DNA from: Diatrype stigma
Taxonomy: Eukaryota > Ascomycota > Sordariomycetes > Xylariales > Diatrypaceae
Length of the DNA stretch: 64,000 nucleotides
Reading direction: 5' to 3'
Assembly (NCBI GenBank): GCA_022225965.2
Contig: JAKJXP020000046.1
Location: forward strand, 1-64,000
Position numbers and translations under genes: made by a program. The notes beneath the pieces were generated by a model. The model did no database searches. It saw nothing but the letters and a program-made list of their open reading frames with translations, and was not told the origin of the DNA. This document shows, one piece after another, positions 1-11,830 of this stretch. Positions within the stretch are counted from its first letter, which is position 1. Each line of letters begins with the position of its first letter.

Positions 1-3000
1 TAATAATGCCTTTAAAACTTTTAAATATCGGTTATAAATAAACTTTATAAATATATTAATTATATATATATATATAAGATTTTTAATTTTAATATAAATC
101 ATTAATTTTAATTCGATTTTATTCGTATAAATTAGGTTTCGTTTGTATACATAGGTACGATTCAGGACATTTTTACGTATATGGCTTCATATGATTACAA
201 AGCGTCTTACGATAACATAACACGGCTTAAGAAAAATCTTAAGCCGTATCGCAAATGAATTACAAATTAATACAAAAAGGGCGCAAGCATTAATTCGATA
301 TTAAAGATTTTATCGAATAAATACAGCCTAATTCCTTTACGCCGAATCTTTTTCCGACGCATTAAAAAATAAAGGCTTAAAACAAATTAAGTACGTTCCG
401 ACTTTAGCGAAAAATGCCGCCGCCGCGTTCATTTCTTTTTCTTTAAATACGGCATTAATAATAAGAAATTAATACGATAGCTTCGCAAAAAAGGGTTTAA
501 GATATTCCTTTTCGGCATTAAACGAATTCGACTCGACTTTAAGCTAAAACGTCGATTAACGGCCAAAAAACTTTAAATTAAGTTAACCACATTACGAACA
601 TTCTTTAAAGAAAAACAATAAATTAAAAACATAATAGGCCGTATAAAATATTGGATGCTCCATATTTATATGCGGCAACGCTTATTTAATTTGCCCCGCG
701 ATGTTATTTTTAAGGTATATAAAAAAGAATTTCACGGAAACAAAATGGCCAAAAAAAAGACTCGATTATATCGAAAAAAAAATGGTTGGATAATATTAGG
801 TCCGAATTATATTTATTTAATAAATAAATATTACAAGCTAAAAGCATACGGCTTTAAAATTTACGCTAGAATTGATGCATATTTACGATATATTATTTGG
901 TTTTATTATGGCCATTTAGCCTTAACGGTACGTAATTTATTATATTAATATCTCTTTATAATTAACCAAAACGGATTTTTTTCATTCGTAATTCAATCGG
1001 ATCGCGGAAATAAAATTCATTATATAACAGCCGCGCATTATGTCCTATCGAACGCCAGTACGAAAGATCGCCCTTAACGGATTACGTACGAAACCGATTT
1101 TAATTAAACGCATTTAAATAAATTTGCCGATTCATTTAAAAATACCTTTTCCGGTAATTAACCAAATCCGCGTTTATTAGTTTTAAAAAAACGTATTCGG
1201 ATTACGTTTAATAACTGCTGATCATATGGAAAAAATACGAAAAACCAACGAATTAAGTTATAGTAAAATTAGCTTTATTAAGGCCGGTTAATGTTTTGAC
1301 GTATAAATATAAACAAACGTAATTTAATATAATCGAATAAATATTAATCAATTTATATTAAAACTTTTTTAAATAACTAGAAATAAAAGAAATCTAAATA
1401 AGCCACATGCTGCCCGATCGAATCGCGTTATTATACGTTTATATGCCCATTATTCGACATAAATTTCTTAATTTCGTTAAAATTTAAAACAATTATTCGA
1501 TTCGCTTATAAAATCGGCGGAGCTACGTTATTAAAGGCCGACCCTGGGTCTTATTTAATTTGCCTAATCCCGATTAAGCCATTAATTGCCGCGTTCCTAT
1601 TAATTAGGATTTACTTAATCGTTTAAAGGCCCGATTAAACGAAATTGATTTAATCGAGCTTAATTAGTATTTGTCCGATTATGTTATGGTATAATGTAAC
1701 GAATATATGAAAAAACTAGGCGGATTTCCATTATTCTTTCCGTTACGTTACGAAAGGCAATTATGATTAACTTAATATATCGGATTACGTAACCGTTTGC
1801 GTTATTACATTCTAAATGGATTCGAGCCGAATATGGATTTATTACCAAAGTTTATAGGTAATAATTATTTTTATAATGGCCTTTTTAATGAGGTTTAATT
1901 TGGCACAGCCTTATTAGAAACGGCCGGAATTCGAGCGAACGCAGCTAGCGATAATAATATTATCGACGACGAAATTTAAATGCAATAAACTTTTATTAAT
2001 ATAATAAACGTAAATAACTTAAAGTCGAATTTTATGTAATATTTATGGCCCTTACGTATATATAGGCGACGAAATAAAAATAAACGGAAATGAAATGTTT
2101 TAGCGCATTATGATTTAATATGAATATAATCGAATTAAGCCTTATAAGATAAATCGAACGTATTTATATTTCCATCGTTAAAAACCGCTAAGTTCGTACG
2201 TTTGCGAATCCTAATCGATTTTATTTGTACTGGCGGAAGCAGGTTTGCGTATTTGGATACGGTGGCTTTATATTTAATTTCGTTGGATTTTACCTGCTCT
2301 TATTTAATTTCGGTCGAGTCTATTATATTTTCCTTCGACTCCATGATTTCTTTTTTCGAGTTTACGGGCTTCTATTTAATCCGTTTGGTTTTTGCAGTCC
2401 CCTTAGCAGCCTTACTTGGCTTTTTTACTTTCGTTTTTTTTTTGGTCGCCTTTTGTCGCTTTATTATCTTTTCGGTTAAGATGAACTCTTTTTCGTTTTT
2501 TTATCTTTCTTTTCCGTCTTTTTAATCGGTGCGACTGCTTTTTTGCTTGGTTTAAGTTGGTTCCGTATAAACTTCCAAACGTATTTTTCTTTATTCGTAT
2601 ATACGTTTAAATAAATTGTTTTTTCCGGTTTAACTGCCGTATAAAATTGGCTTTTAATTATATTTATCGTTATTAGCTATTAACGATATAATGCGAGATC
2701 TTATATGTTTCGTCCGTTCCTTATAGTTATTTCTTTTACGAATTGCCATATTTTCGTACGATAGTTCTTTTATACGTTCGCTTTTTCGAATAGTTGCTAG
2801 AATAAGTTTTAATGATTTAAATAGATTTCGTATAAAAGTATTTCGATTGGAATTATTTTTTTCCAAAGCTGGATTTTTTAGTAATCTTTCGCTAGAATTC
2901 CATTTACGTACGCTTTTTTTTATTTGCATGCGTATATTTTTAATGCAATCGGTTGGCTTAATATCGGCTTTGTTTTTTTATTTTTGCTTCCATTTAATGC

Positions 3001-3640
3001 ATTTATATTAAGACTTATCGTTCGAGTCTTTTTTGTAGCGCTTAACGATTTTTTCCATTAATTAAATCCCTTTTCTTTTATAGGCGGAATAGCCGTTATT
3101 GATGCAATTAGCGCTAGTTGTGTCGTCGTTTGGATTAAATGTTTTAATGTAGCTTTTCGGCCGCTATGTTCTGTTATAATAAATTTGGTTAATATTCGCT
3201 GGTTTATCGGTTGTTGCGGTAAATTTGGTTCGCGTTTAAGTAATAAGGTTAAATCGATAATTTCGCCAGGTAAAAGGGATTTATTATAATTAAGGCAATC
3301 CAATTACGTTAAATATAATCGTTTCGTTTTAAAGTAAAATCGTTTAGTTACGTCGTAACGTTTGTTTTTTGCAATTTTCTTTTTCGCCATTGCGGTAATG
3401 CAATTTACTAACGTTAAACCAGACGAACCGTGGATAATGTTGAACGAATATAATTTGGCTAGGTCGAATAAAATCGAATAATATCTCGAAAAACTTTAAT
3501 AATTAAGGCTATATAGTTTTAAAAAAAAAATTTCATATCCCTTTATTAAATTAATTCTTGATTTAGTAACTAGCTACATAATAACTGGAGACATTCTTAT
3601 GTCGAAATTTTAATTATACGCTGGATATATAAAATCATCC
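1..3640. mobile_element. AT-rich RIP-degraded transposon block
   Basis: This block is strongly AT-rich and ends abruptly near 3640, where GC-balanced sequence begins. TpA is very frequent, CpA is scarce, and CpG (tacg, ttcg, cgaa) persists. That is the pattern left by fungal repeat-induced point mutation, which turns CpA into TpA in duplicated DNA. Short reading frames on both strands are rich in Lys, Asn, Ile and Tyr. The plus strand at about 600-1100 carries a recognisable integrase relic (separate entry). On the minus strand, 2200-3300 encodes Lys/Arg-rich low-complexity fragments (for example 2654-2929 and 3058-3303) that may come from a second element or the far end of the same one; I cannot name them. 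No terminal repeats were found, and the left end lies outside the window. Confidence 0.75.
600..1100 (+). pseudogene. Relic of a DDE integrase-core protein (RIP-mutated)
   Basis: The longest open stretch (655-948) still reads like the fungal integrase-core family. It has an RLFNLPRDVIFKVYKE-like segment, then LGPNYIYLINKYYKLKAYGF, and then IDAYLRYIIWFYYG. The usual family pattern is PGPNY-W-IDGY-KL-PYG-EI-ID-YSR-I-W. After further stops, a frame near 985-1040 gives QSDRGNKIHYITAAH, matching the conserved DRGTEN...AAQ region. Aspartates of the catalytic set are partly kept (IDAY, SDRG), but the first appears as NK rather than DG. Substitutions are the TGG-to-TAG and C-to-T kind expected from RIP. 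No functional protein can be made. Family assignment is from memory of the motif order; which transposon class carried it is uncertain. Confidence 0.6.
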
Positions 3641-4304
3641 TTAATTTAAGGGTTTTGGCACAGTCACCACTCTCGGGCTCCGTACTGGGGCCCCGGGTTG
3701 GACCTGGCAGGGCTGAATGCCCCATGGTGAGTTCAGCTTCCAAGATCCACAGGGGTGCGGTCGATCTCTATACACGATGGATTCAACCTCCTGCTGATCG
3801 TAAACTTACAGAGTTACTGCATGACGTAGATGTCAGATCTTATAGTAATAGCCTCACCATCAAATCTACTAGAACTCTAGGCGGTGCGACGCTTCGTCTG
3901 AATATGCGAGGCCTGCAGCCTTGGGCCGCTTGGCAGTAGGATAGCTGCACTGCTTGCTCCTTCGCCGATGCGAGACGGTTCCTACGAGCTATCGTTCCCT
4001 ATCGAGGGCCACCCTAATACGGTATGCCGTGATTAATAAACATGTTCTTGGATCTGATGAAGAGTGAAGCCGAAACGGAAGAAGCCGAAAAAGAACGGAC
4101 GAGAGGATGAGAGGGCGGCGGCAGCACAGGTCTTATTTCCAGTATATAAGACCCTACTGTCCTCGATGAACGGAGACGACGACCATCTTCATCAAGCACA
4201 GCAATCTCTACCCTTCGTCACAAAGCCAACCTACCTACTTCTCAGAGCATTTCAGAGTAGCGGCATTCGCTACCTACCTACCATCGCAAGAAGCCTCCCC
4301 AAAA
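3641..4304. other. Junction sequence and upstream region of the first gene
   Basis: Composition switches sharply to about 50% GC at 3640. The reading frame at 3655-3939 begins at TTG and matches no family I know. The last 160 bases hold the likely core promoter of the downstream secreted-protein gene. Confidence 0.4.
4143..4150 (+). promoter_or_regulatory. Probable TATA box of the 4305 gene
   Basis: TATATAAG lies 155 bases before the ATG at 4305. It is followed by a pyrimidine/CA-rich leader, typical of highly expressed fungal secreted-protein genes. Assignment rests on sequence and spacing only. Confidence 0.4.
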
Positions 4305-5070
4305 ATGCAGCAGAACACGTTCACCACCGCCGTCCTCGGCCTGATCGCCTCTACGACGATGATGGCCGGGCACGCCGCCGCAGACTTCACGGTATACCTG
4401 GGGAACACGAACGAGATCAACAACCCGGGGATCAGCTTCAGCTCAGGGGGGATGCAGGTGCACGACCACGCGCCGCTGGACTGCTCGGAGGTGTCGGACG
4501 CGGTGACGATCGCGGCGCCGCGCGACAACGACGCGAGCGGCGGCGGCTGGGCCTGCGACGGCTGCAACGCCGACGCCGTGGCCGACTGGGACATCGAGCG
4601 CTTCGAGATGTACAACGGCGACGACGCCATTGGCGCCGCGACCGACAACCCCATCCCGCTGTTCGACCACGCCACGGGCGCTGTCAGTACGTGATATGAT
4701 ACGTGTTTTCCACAACACCCTCTTTCTATCTCATCGCATATGCACTCAAGGAGTGATCATGCAGCCAAGTAGCTAACGGGTAACGCGCGACGGACAGCTC
4801 TCTATGGAACGGGCGGCGGAAACTACGACATGAGGGATTCCGATAACAACTTCCTCGGTACCTGCACCCGGCCCGACGGCCCGCAGGAGATGGACTGTTC
4901 GCAGGTCATCGCGGCTACGTTCATGACCCATGCGTTTTCATGTAAGTGATGAGCAACGAAAAACGGATTTCCTGCCTTACAGTAAAGAGTTAGGATCTGG
5001 GACCAACGTCGCATTCTAACTCCTACATGACTTAGGCACGACCGACCTCACCCCTAATGCAGATCTTTGA
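4305..5070 (+). CDS. Small secreted cysteine-containing protein
   Basis: Three exons are inferred: 4305-4686, 4798-4941 and 5036-5070, giving 186 residues. Introns are GTACGT...ACAG and GTAAGT...TTAG. The N-terminus (MQQNTFTTAVLGLIASTTMMAGHAAA) is a clear signal peptide, with cleavage likely after the AxA at about residue 25. The mature part begins DFTVYLGNTNEI and has six cysteines: one in LDCSE, two in WACDGC, two around GTCTRPDG and MDCSQ, and one in FSCTT at the exon 2/3 junction. Six cysteines could form three disulfides. Fungal genomes hold many uncharacterised secreted proteins of this layout; function is unknown, and an effector or surface role is only inference. The gene is the first one after the RIP-mutated block. 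The last exon is only 35 nt. If intron 2 were retained, a stop would follow the terminal CK. Confidence 0.75.
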
Positions 5071-5818
5071 TTGGGCATGAAGTCAGGAGCGGCGGCGCTT
5101 GGTAGACATGTAGGAATAGGGGCAGGGAGGGGTTGGATTCAAATGAAATTTGGTTTAGCAGCACCTATGCCAATTGCTGTCGAAATAAAATGAAATTCAA
5201 ATTATGGAACCATAAGAATTCCATTCAAAATGCCTACGAATTGGCCGAGATCAAGATGGCTTAAGATAAGAATCAAAGGGCAGGGGCGATCTCTGCGCAC
5301 GTATAGAACCCAAAAGTTGTTCCATGTATATTGTTCAGGACACCGGAACGATGACGTAGGGAAGACATTCGGAGCTCAGGTGGGTTAAGAATTAAGAACC
5401 CCACTCGGACCTGTCTGTAACTCCACCACACCTCCATTAGCTGCCGCAAAAGCTCCTCCATCTCCAGTCTCTGAATCGAATCAGCTCGTAGTCTAGTTAC
5501 ATACATACCTATGTACCTACCTCTATACCAAGCACAAGTACAATACCCTCCTTCTTAACCGCACCCCCTCCCGTCACTGACTTACTCAGGGGGTTTTTCA
5601 CTCACAAAGTTGGTGGGACCTTCACATCATACCTCCTTTTCAGGACGGACACCTACCTAACCTACCCACCCGTCGTGGGCAACCCGACACAAACCACGAA
5701 CACAGCCTAGTTACACAACTGGTAGCGCGGGTGAAAGAAGAAGACGTCGTCCTCTTCGGTTTGGGCGGCTAGTAAAGTAGCTAGACTAAAAAATCAGATC
5801 ATCAAAGATCAAAGAATC
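5071..5818. other. Intergenic region
   Basis: No gene was recognised. It contains short tandem runs of tacctac/tatgtac around 5500-5520 and a (aaagatc)n-like stretch just before the next ATG. It probably holds the 3' end of the upstream transcript and the promoter of the 5819 gene. Confidence 0.4.
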
Positions 5819-6593
5819 ATGCGGGCGCACAAGGCCCTCGACAGCGACGACGCCCGGGAAGCGCAGTGGGCGGCGACGCGGGCCGCCGGCGTCGGCGCCG
5901 CAAAATGGGGCGCCGCGATGGCGGCTCTCGGGGGCGCGGGGTACGTCTTTTCGCCGCTGTACCGGAGTCTGACAATTCAGTTCAAGGTGTAAGTTCCGGC
6001 CACTTTTTTCTTTTCTTCCTTTCCCCGTCTCATTAGTTGGTTATTTACTATATATATCCCCCCCCCCGACTTCATCTTTTCCTTGTCCACTTGTTCCATT
6101 CTAGTCTTTCCCTTCGCTCTTTTATCTCATTGCATATATGTGTTCGTTGGGTTCGCGCACGGCGTTGGCCTGTCGTGGGGTACGATGAGCATACATCTTA
6201 TGTGGCGTAGATACGTCTGATAAGACGCAGCTTGTAAGGCTGAGGGAAGGCAAGAGGGGAGAACATCTTGCGCTCTCTAGATGATGATGTGGTTAGAGTA
6301 TGTGGCTGGAGTCCACACACACACGCAGCAGGAGCGATTAATTGGTCGCGGTTCGCCTAGGTCTGTCTGGCTGACTAGGACGCAGATACATCCAGATGTC
6401 GGGCATGATCTTGGGCGGCATGATCGCAGCCGACAACGGGATGCGGCAGTACGAGCACCAGGCGCGCTTACAGAGGCGGATAGCGCGGGACCGCGCCGCC
6501 TGGGAGAAGTTCGAGCAGGAGTATCCGGAAATCGACGACCCGCCGCCACCACCGTCGGCGTCAGCACCGGCGTCGGGGACGGGGACGAAATGA
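5819..6593 (+). CDS. Small two-helix mitochondrial-type membrane protein (HIG1-like)
   Basis: Two exons, 5819-5988 and 6386-6593, give 125 residues; the 397-nt intron runs GTAAGT...CGCAG. The protein has two hydrophobic, glycine-rich helices: about residues 29-48 (KWGAAMAALGGAGYVFSPLY) and about 56-72 (VYIQMSGMILGGMIAA). They are joined by the basic linker RSLTIQFK, and a charged helical segment rich in RR, RDR and EKFEQEY follows. This hairpin plus a basic, amphipathic flank resembles HIG1-type hypoxia or respiratory-supercomplex proteins of the mitochondrial inner membrane. The family link is by layout, not by a diagnostic motif. The Pro-rich tail (DDPPPPPSA) is disordered. The start is the first ATG after an A-rich leader. 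The gene converges on RFC4, with 387 bases between stops. Confidence 0.65.
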
Positions 6594-6980
6594 GAGATGA
6601 TGCATGCGGCCCACCCGGTTATCACAAGAAAGCACAGGCACGGGTTATCATTGCGAGTCATAGCCGTATACTATTACCACCGCCACCACCACCACTTGAT
6701 GTGTACATAATAAATCTAGTGCGGTTGATTGGTGTTGTACAGCACTTGTAGAGATCTATGTCCTCCTCGGTATTTTAATTCAATTCTTTTTCCTTCCAGA
6801 AACCTCGTGAAAGTACCCGTGAACGCCGCGCCATGCAAGTATATTCACCCGCCTCGAAATGACCAGCCTGTTGACAGACATATCCTCTGCCCTACCCGTA
6901 GGTATCTACCCGTTTATCTATCTAGCTGGGCGCTGCTGCTGCTACCGCCCGATCGCTGGCTGGGTGGGGTCCATTTCATT
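6594..6980. other. Convergent 3' region between two genes
   Basis: Only untranslated 3' sequence is expected here. It has a polypyrimidine/CCACCACCACC stretch near 6675-6695 and no coding signal. Confidence 0.4.
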
Positions 6981-8142
6981 TCATTTCCCGGCGGTTTCGA
7001 ACCTCTTCGGATCCATGTTGATGCGGCACAGGCGGGCGACGCAGCCGCTCAGCTGCAGCAGGGTCTGGACGCCCTCGAGGATCTTCATGTGGGTGAAGCC
7101 GATCTCGCGGATGAACTCGAGCTTGGCGTGCTCACCAAGCGTGGGGATGGTCTTGGTGACCTTGAACATGGTGCTGATGATGTCGTGGCTGGAGTAGCCG
7201 AGGTCCCAGAGCTCGCGCAGGCCGTCGAGGGCGCTGTCGACGTCGCCCTCGTGGCAGGCCTTGAGCAGCGCCTGCACCTTGACGGGGTGCGGGCTGTCGA
7301 CGACGCGGAACACGTGGTCGCCGCTGACGAAGCCGAACCCGGCGTGCGTGCTCTGCAGGTTGTTGAGCGCCTGCCGCATGTCGCCCTCGGCGGCGAACAC
7401 GAGCGCCGCCAGCCCGTCGTCGCTGTACGACACCCCCTCGGCCTCGATCACCTGCAGCAGCCGCTTGACCACCTGGGCGTCCGTCAGGCGCGCGTACCGC
7501 AGGATGGCGCACCGCGACTGCAGCGGCTCGATGATCTTGTTGGACTGGTTGCACGCGAACGCGAACCGCGTCGTGTTGGAGTAGATCTCCATCGTCCGCC
7601 GCAGCGCCTGCTGCGCCCCCGACGTCATGCTGTCGGCCTCGTCCAGGATCACGAGCTTGTGCCGCCCCGCCGGCAGCGTCACCTTCTTCTGCGCGAACCC
7701 CTTGATGCGGTTCCGGACCACGTCGATACCGCGCTCGTCGCTGGCGTTGAGCTCCAGCACGGCCTCCTTGTATGAATCGCCCAGCAGCTGTCGCGCCAGA
7801 CACAGGACACTCGTGGTTTTTCCGATACCCGGCATCCCCGATATGATAAGATGCGGCATGTTTCCGTCCTTCGCGATGATCTTTAGTCGTTCGATCGTTT
7901 CTGTGTTGCCGACAACATCGTCGAGGAATACTGGTCTGTACTTTTCCACCCTGTGCCATTGCCAGTTAGCTGTCAAGTACTGGATTTTCTGCTGCGTTCA
8001 GAAAACAGCCTAGATCTCTCCTAGATAACATAACGTACCATGGCAATTCGTATGTAGTATTTCCACCCGCAGCAGCACTGACTGCTTTCTTTGCAGCCGA
8101 TGTTGAGGACTCGCCTCGCTCTTCCGTCTTCGCCGCCGGCAT
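6981..8142 (-). CDS. RFC4: Replication factor C subunit 4 (clamp-loader ATPase)
   Basis: Exons (minus strand) are 8142-8039 and 7950-6981, giving 357 residues; the 88-nt intron splits the Trp of LPWVEKYRP. RFC subunits load the PCNA sliding clamp onto primer-template junctions in the nucleus. Seen in sequence: the RFC box (VEKYRP), Walker A GMPGIGKT at about residues 73-80, Walker B with DEAD at about 138-141, sensor 1 [13 protein letters not shown], the SRC arginine-finger motif at about 180-182, and sensor 2 [19 protein letters not shown]-like and THMKILEGV segments match the Rfc4 (human RFC2/p40) branch rather than Rfc2, Rfc3 or Rfc5. The N-terminal 33 residues are Ala/Ser/Thr-rich and disordered. 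A heptamer repeat lies about 35 bases before the ATG. Length and all motifs are normal, so the gene should be functional. Confidence 0.97.
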
Positions 8143-8176
8143 GTTCGTTGGTCTTTCGGAGTTAAGGGAGTATAGA

Positions 8177-8204
8177 GTTGCAGGTTGCAGGTTGCAGGTT
8201 GCAA
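8177..8204. repeat. Heptamer tandem repeat (gttgcag)x4
   Basis: Four head-to-tail copies of GTTGCAG (the last ends CAA) lie 35 bases upstream of the RFC4 start, so probably in its 5' leader or core promoter. Confidence 0.8.
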
Positions 8205-8838
8205 AGAGAATCGAGAGGTTGCAAAGTGAGCTTTAGAGAGAAAGAGCGGACGATATTGTCATAGAAGCTGCGAAGCTGCGATTGTCAATCGTGCCTGCCA
8301 GATAGTTACATGTAGCTAAGCTACGGTTCCAAAAATCCATTAACGCGTGTTCGAGCCGTGGAGGGGTCCGACGCGTAGAGCCACGCTAAACCGAATACGT
8401 TCACGCGCATGAGAGACCTGAGCATCTTCAAACCATTGGCGACTCGGGACTTTCTTCAACTGATCTTCGTCTTATTCTTAACTCAACTAATGAAAAGCAA
8501 CTCTAATCTTTAAAGCGATTATACCTATCGTTTCAATCTGGCACAGTTCAAATTCAAATACCTTGGGTAGGTATCATTCATTATTGGCGGCGTAATTCGT
8601 AGTTACTAGCCCGATTCCTATGATCTTCAGCCCATTAACAGCACAAAACCATAGACTCCTTGGCCTTCTAGTTACACTCTAGAGGCAAGTGTGTGGTGGC
8701 ACTAGGCAAGATCTTGAATTGGGGTCATCCCCAAAAGGAGGAACTTCATCTGTAAACCTTACTTGGGCATTACACAATATATACAGGCCTTTTGGAAACA
8801 CACGTAGTATGGTCTCCAAATTTACATAGCAGCTGTCT
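8205..8838. other. Intergenic region between RFC4 and the ArgJ gene
   Basis: No coding signal. It should contain the RFC4 promoter and the 3' end of the ArgJ transcript, since both genes lie on the minus strand. Confidence 0.4.
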
Positions 8839-10535
8839 TTAAGTACGGTAGTCACCGTTGATTGTACTGCGGGGATATTGGTTAGCGTTCACTCGTCGTT
8901 AGGTACCCTCAGTCTGCTTTCGCTACTCACATGTACTCGTGGCTGTAATCGCACGTCCAGTAGGTGGCCTCCTCGGCCCCCGTGCCCAGCCGGACCAGGA
9001 TCTCGAGGTCCTCGAGCTCGAGGACCTCGGCGGCGCGCGCCTCGTCCACCTGCTCGGGCTCGCCGTCGACGAGCAGCTTCAGCTCGGGGCTGCCGTCGGT
9101 CGGGACGAACGAGACGTTCGTCCGCTCCGGGTCGATCTCCGCCACCTCGGCCTCGGGCGCCCCGGGCTCCGTGACCAGCGAGTAGCCCGTCGCGCACAGG
9201 ATGCGGCCCCAGTTGGCGTCCTTGCCGTACAGCGCCGTCTTGACGAGCGGCGAGCGCGCGATCGCGCTGGCCACGCGCCGCGCCGCCGCCCGGCTCGCCG
9301 CCTCCGCCACCCGGATCGTCACGAACCGCGTGGCGCCCTCGCCGTCGCGGACCACCAGCTTCGCGAGGTCCGTGGCCACCCCGGTTACGGCGTCGCGGAA
9401 CGCGCGGTAGTCGGCGTCGGCGCCGGCGCTGGTCCCGGACACCGGAAGGACGACCTTCTGGCCCCCGGCCGCGCCGTTCGCGAGCAGCGCCACCGTGTCG
9501 TTCGTCGACGTGTCCCCGTCGATCGTGATGCTGTGGAAGGACCGGTCGACGGCGTGCTTGAGTACGGCCGGCGCGACGTCCGGCGCGACGGGCGCGTCGG
9601 TCGCGATCATGCCCAGCAGCGTCGCCATGTTCGGGTGGATCATGCCCGCGCCCTTGGTCATGCCCGCGATGCGGTACTCAACCCCCGGCGAGGACGGCAG
9701 GGCGAAGGTCCGCGAGATCAGCTTCGGGAACGTGTCCGTCGTGCAGATCGCCGTGGCCGCCGCCAGCCAGTGCTTGTGCGTGTCGCCCAGCCCCTCGTAG
9801 GCTTTGGGGATGTTGTCCAGGATCTTCTGGATCGGTAGCCTGCGTAACAACAACTGTCAGTGTAAGTCAGCCAGTTCAGTCTCGCGCCTGACGGCGGTGA
9901 CAGTGTGAAATGCGATAAATAAAACACATATAAATAGATAGAATGGAATAAAAGAGGGTGGGAAAAACTCTAGCAAAAACTACGCACCTCTGCCCGATCA
10001 CGCCCGTGCTCATGACGATCGTGCTGCCCTCCTCGGCGCCGAGCGCGGCATCAGCAGCGTGGCCCATAGCAGCGGCATCTGCGAGGCCGCCGCGGCCCGT
10101 GACGGCGTTGGCGCAGCCCGAGTTGATGACGACGCCGCGCAGGCCGGCGTTGGCGCGCTTCTGCAGCAGGGCGCGGCTGAAGGTCACGGGCGCGGCCTGG
10201 AACTTGTTCTTGGTGAAGACGGCGGCGGCGGCGCAGGGCTTCGCCGCGTCCGTGGCCAGCAGCGCCAGGTCCGGCTTCGTCGTGTTGGCCGGCTTCACGC
10301 CCACCACCGTCCCCGACACCTGGAACCCGCGCGGGTACGTCCCGCTCGTCGGCACATATTTCCGTTTCGACGCCGGCACGCTGTTGTTGGCGGGCGCGGA
10401 GTACCACCGCTGCTGCTGGGCATGAGTCCAGGAGGTGGTGGTGGTGGTGGCACCGGCTGCTTTCCGCGATAGCGATTGCAGCTGCTGAAGCCTCAATTGG
10501 CTTGAGAGCGGACCTGCAGAGAGCTTGGGAGCCAT
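8839..10535 (-). CDS. ARG7: Arginine biosynthesis bifunctional protein ArgJ (ornithine acetyltransferase)
   Basis: Exons (minus strand) are 10535-9988, 9839-8931 and 8866-8839, giving 494 residues. The enzyme moves the acetyl group from N-acetylornithine to glutamate and can make N-acetylglutamate from acetyl-CoA, closing the acetyl cycle of arginine synthesis in mitochondria. Seen: an N-terminus rich in Ser, Arg and Gln that fits a mitochondrial presequence; then [45 protein letters not shown] and DTFPKL. The autocleavage site [15 protein letters not shown] carries the nucleophilic Thr at about residue 256. The conserved [18 protein letters not shown] and the C-terminus [10 protein letters not shown] follow. 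The last exon is only 28 nt (TINGDYRT plus stop) and is easily missed, but it restores the family's universal C-terminus. The upstream region was not checked for a specific regulatory site. Confidence 0.96.
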
Positions 10536-11405
10536 GATTTAGAGAGTTGAAACAACCCTCGGCTCTACTACAGCGTAGGGCGCGCGTTCGTTCTCAATGG
10601 CTTTTATAGAAGCAGGCCGACTTCGGATGAGTTAAACAACTGGAATCGGTGGTCGTAGATTCCGTAGTCATATTTCGGTGTCATACCCGACGGGACTCAC
10701 CTAGCTTCTGGCAGCTGCTAGCGGCTGCAAGTCGGGCGGTTAAATCCCCCTATATTTATATCCCGCATGACTTGAATCCGGTTGAATTAGATGGTGAGTG
10801 ACATCGTCATGCCTACGAAGATACCGTCTCAATACACAAATGAATGTCAAGGTGGCCAGTCATATTTAAAAGGAGTTTCGTAGTTGCTTGTGCAACTAAA
10901 CATGGCTTTAACGGTACTTGAGCAATTTATATCTTGTCATGTGGTACGAAGTAGTAGTCAAGGCAAGTGGTGACTGCCTCTACATAATACAGAATGGTTG
11001 GGCACTTGGTTCCCATTGGAATGACAATCTATCTATTTGAATACCAACCACCTGCATGCTTCATCAACAGCCTCCGGCCCGCTCTTGAACTGGCTTGCCA
11101 ATGTTTGCATCATTCCCGAATTCCGATGACAGATGCAAGGATCCGAGCTGCTCTCTCTGAACGGCTGTGTGTCACAAGTCATCTGAACTAACAACTAATC
11201 CGACAGTGTCAGTCGCGCAGCTGCATACGTAGATGGATTGTCCATGAGTGGTCCAATACAACTTCAGTCAAGACTGGCTATGAGTCTGACGCTGTGAAGC
11301 TTCGATTATCAGACGACGGATTTCGATCTCTGTGCTAAGACCGCATCTATACAGTAGAGTTTGGAACGCATCGAGCTGCAGACCTGCCCAATGGTATACT
11401 AAAGC
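10536..11405. other. Intergenic region, no gene seen
   Basis: This is the promoter side of the ArgJ gene followed by unremarkable sequence. No open frame resembles a known family. Confidence 0.35.
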
Positions 11406-11830
11406 ATGAACACCTTCGTTATAGTTCATCACCACTTTCTTGGTACTACCCTAACTAGCTATGATGCGCCCAACTTTCACGTCATCCTCGTCTTCTGGAC
11501 AAGGTTTGCCATCACATCCGGCATGACGCTACAAGGCGTCGACACTTGGGAACTCTCCGGAGTCCAGCTGGCCTGCTCGCCGGTGGATGTGTGTGATTAC
11601 CACTTTCAAGTCACCAACAAGGTCAGCCACTCCCTGTATAATTGCCATATCCAGGTGAGCGGACAGGACGGCGTCCCCGCCAGCAAGGTGCAGTTCCAGG
11701 GAGTCGGCTGCCGCAACCCCGGTGACACACTGAAGGTCAGCGGCAGCTAGAAAAGTAGTGGGATGATATTGTGCTTCATAGGCGACATAGTTAACGTGTG
11801 GGCTGTTCGCACTCGATAACTCTGAGATCG
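11406..11830 (+). pseudogene. Truncated small secreted protein, probably broken
   Basis: An open frame from the ATG at 11406 to a TAG at 11748-11750 encodes 114 residues. The last 60 residues (WELSGVQLACSPVDVCDYHF, then SLYNCHIQV and VQFQGVGCRNPGD) share the cysteine spacing C-x5-C, C, C and the V-QF...C block of the intact secreted protein at 19141. The same frame continues past the stop for another 25 codons with SSGMILCFIGDIVNVWAVRT, which fits the hydrophobic strand and aromatic end expected of the family. The TAG therefore looks like a premature stop. The N-terminus lacks a convincing signal peptide. I read this as a recently decayed or truncated copy. A still-expressed truncated protein cannot be excluded. 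Confidence 0.5.

Noticed and set aside
6729..7775. Long plus-strand frame of 348 codons
   Set aside because: It lies antisense to RFC4, is His/Arg/Val-rich as expected of a GC-rich shadow frame, and shows no family motif.
8939..9838. Plus-strand frame of 299 codons
   Set aside because: It is antisense to the ArgJ exon 2, which has complete family motifs; the frame is an Arg-rich shadow.
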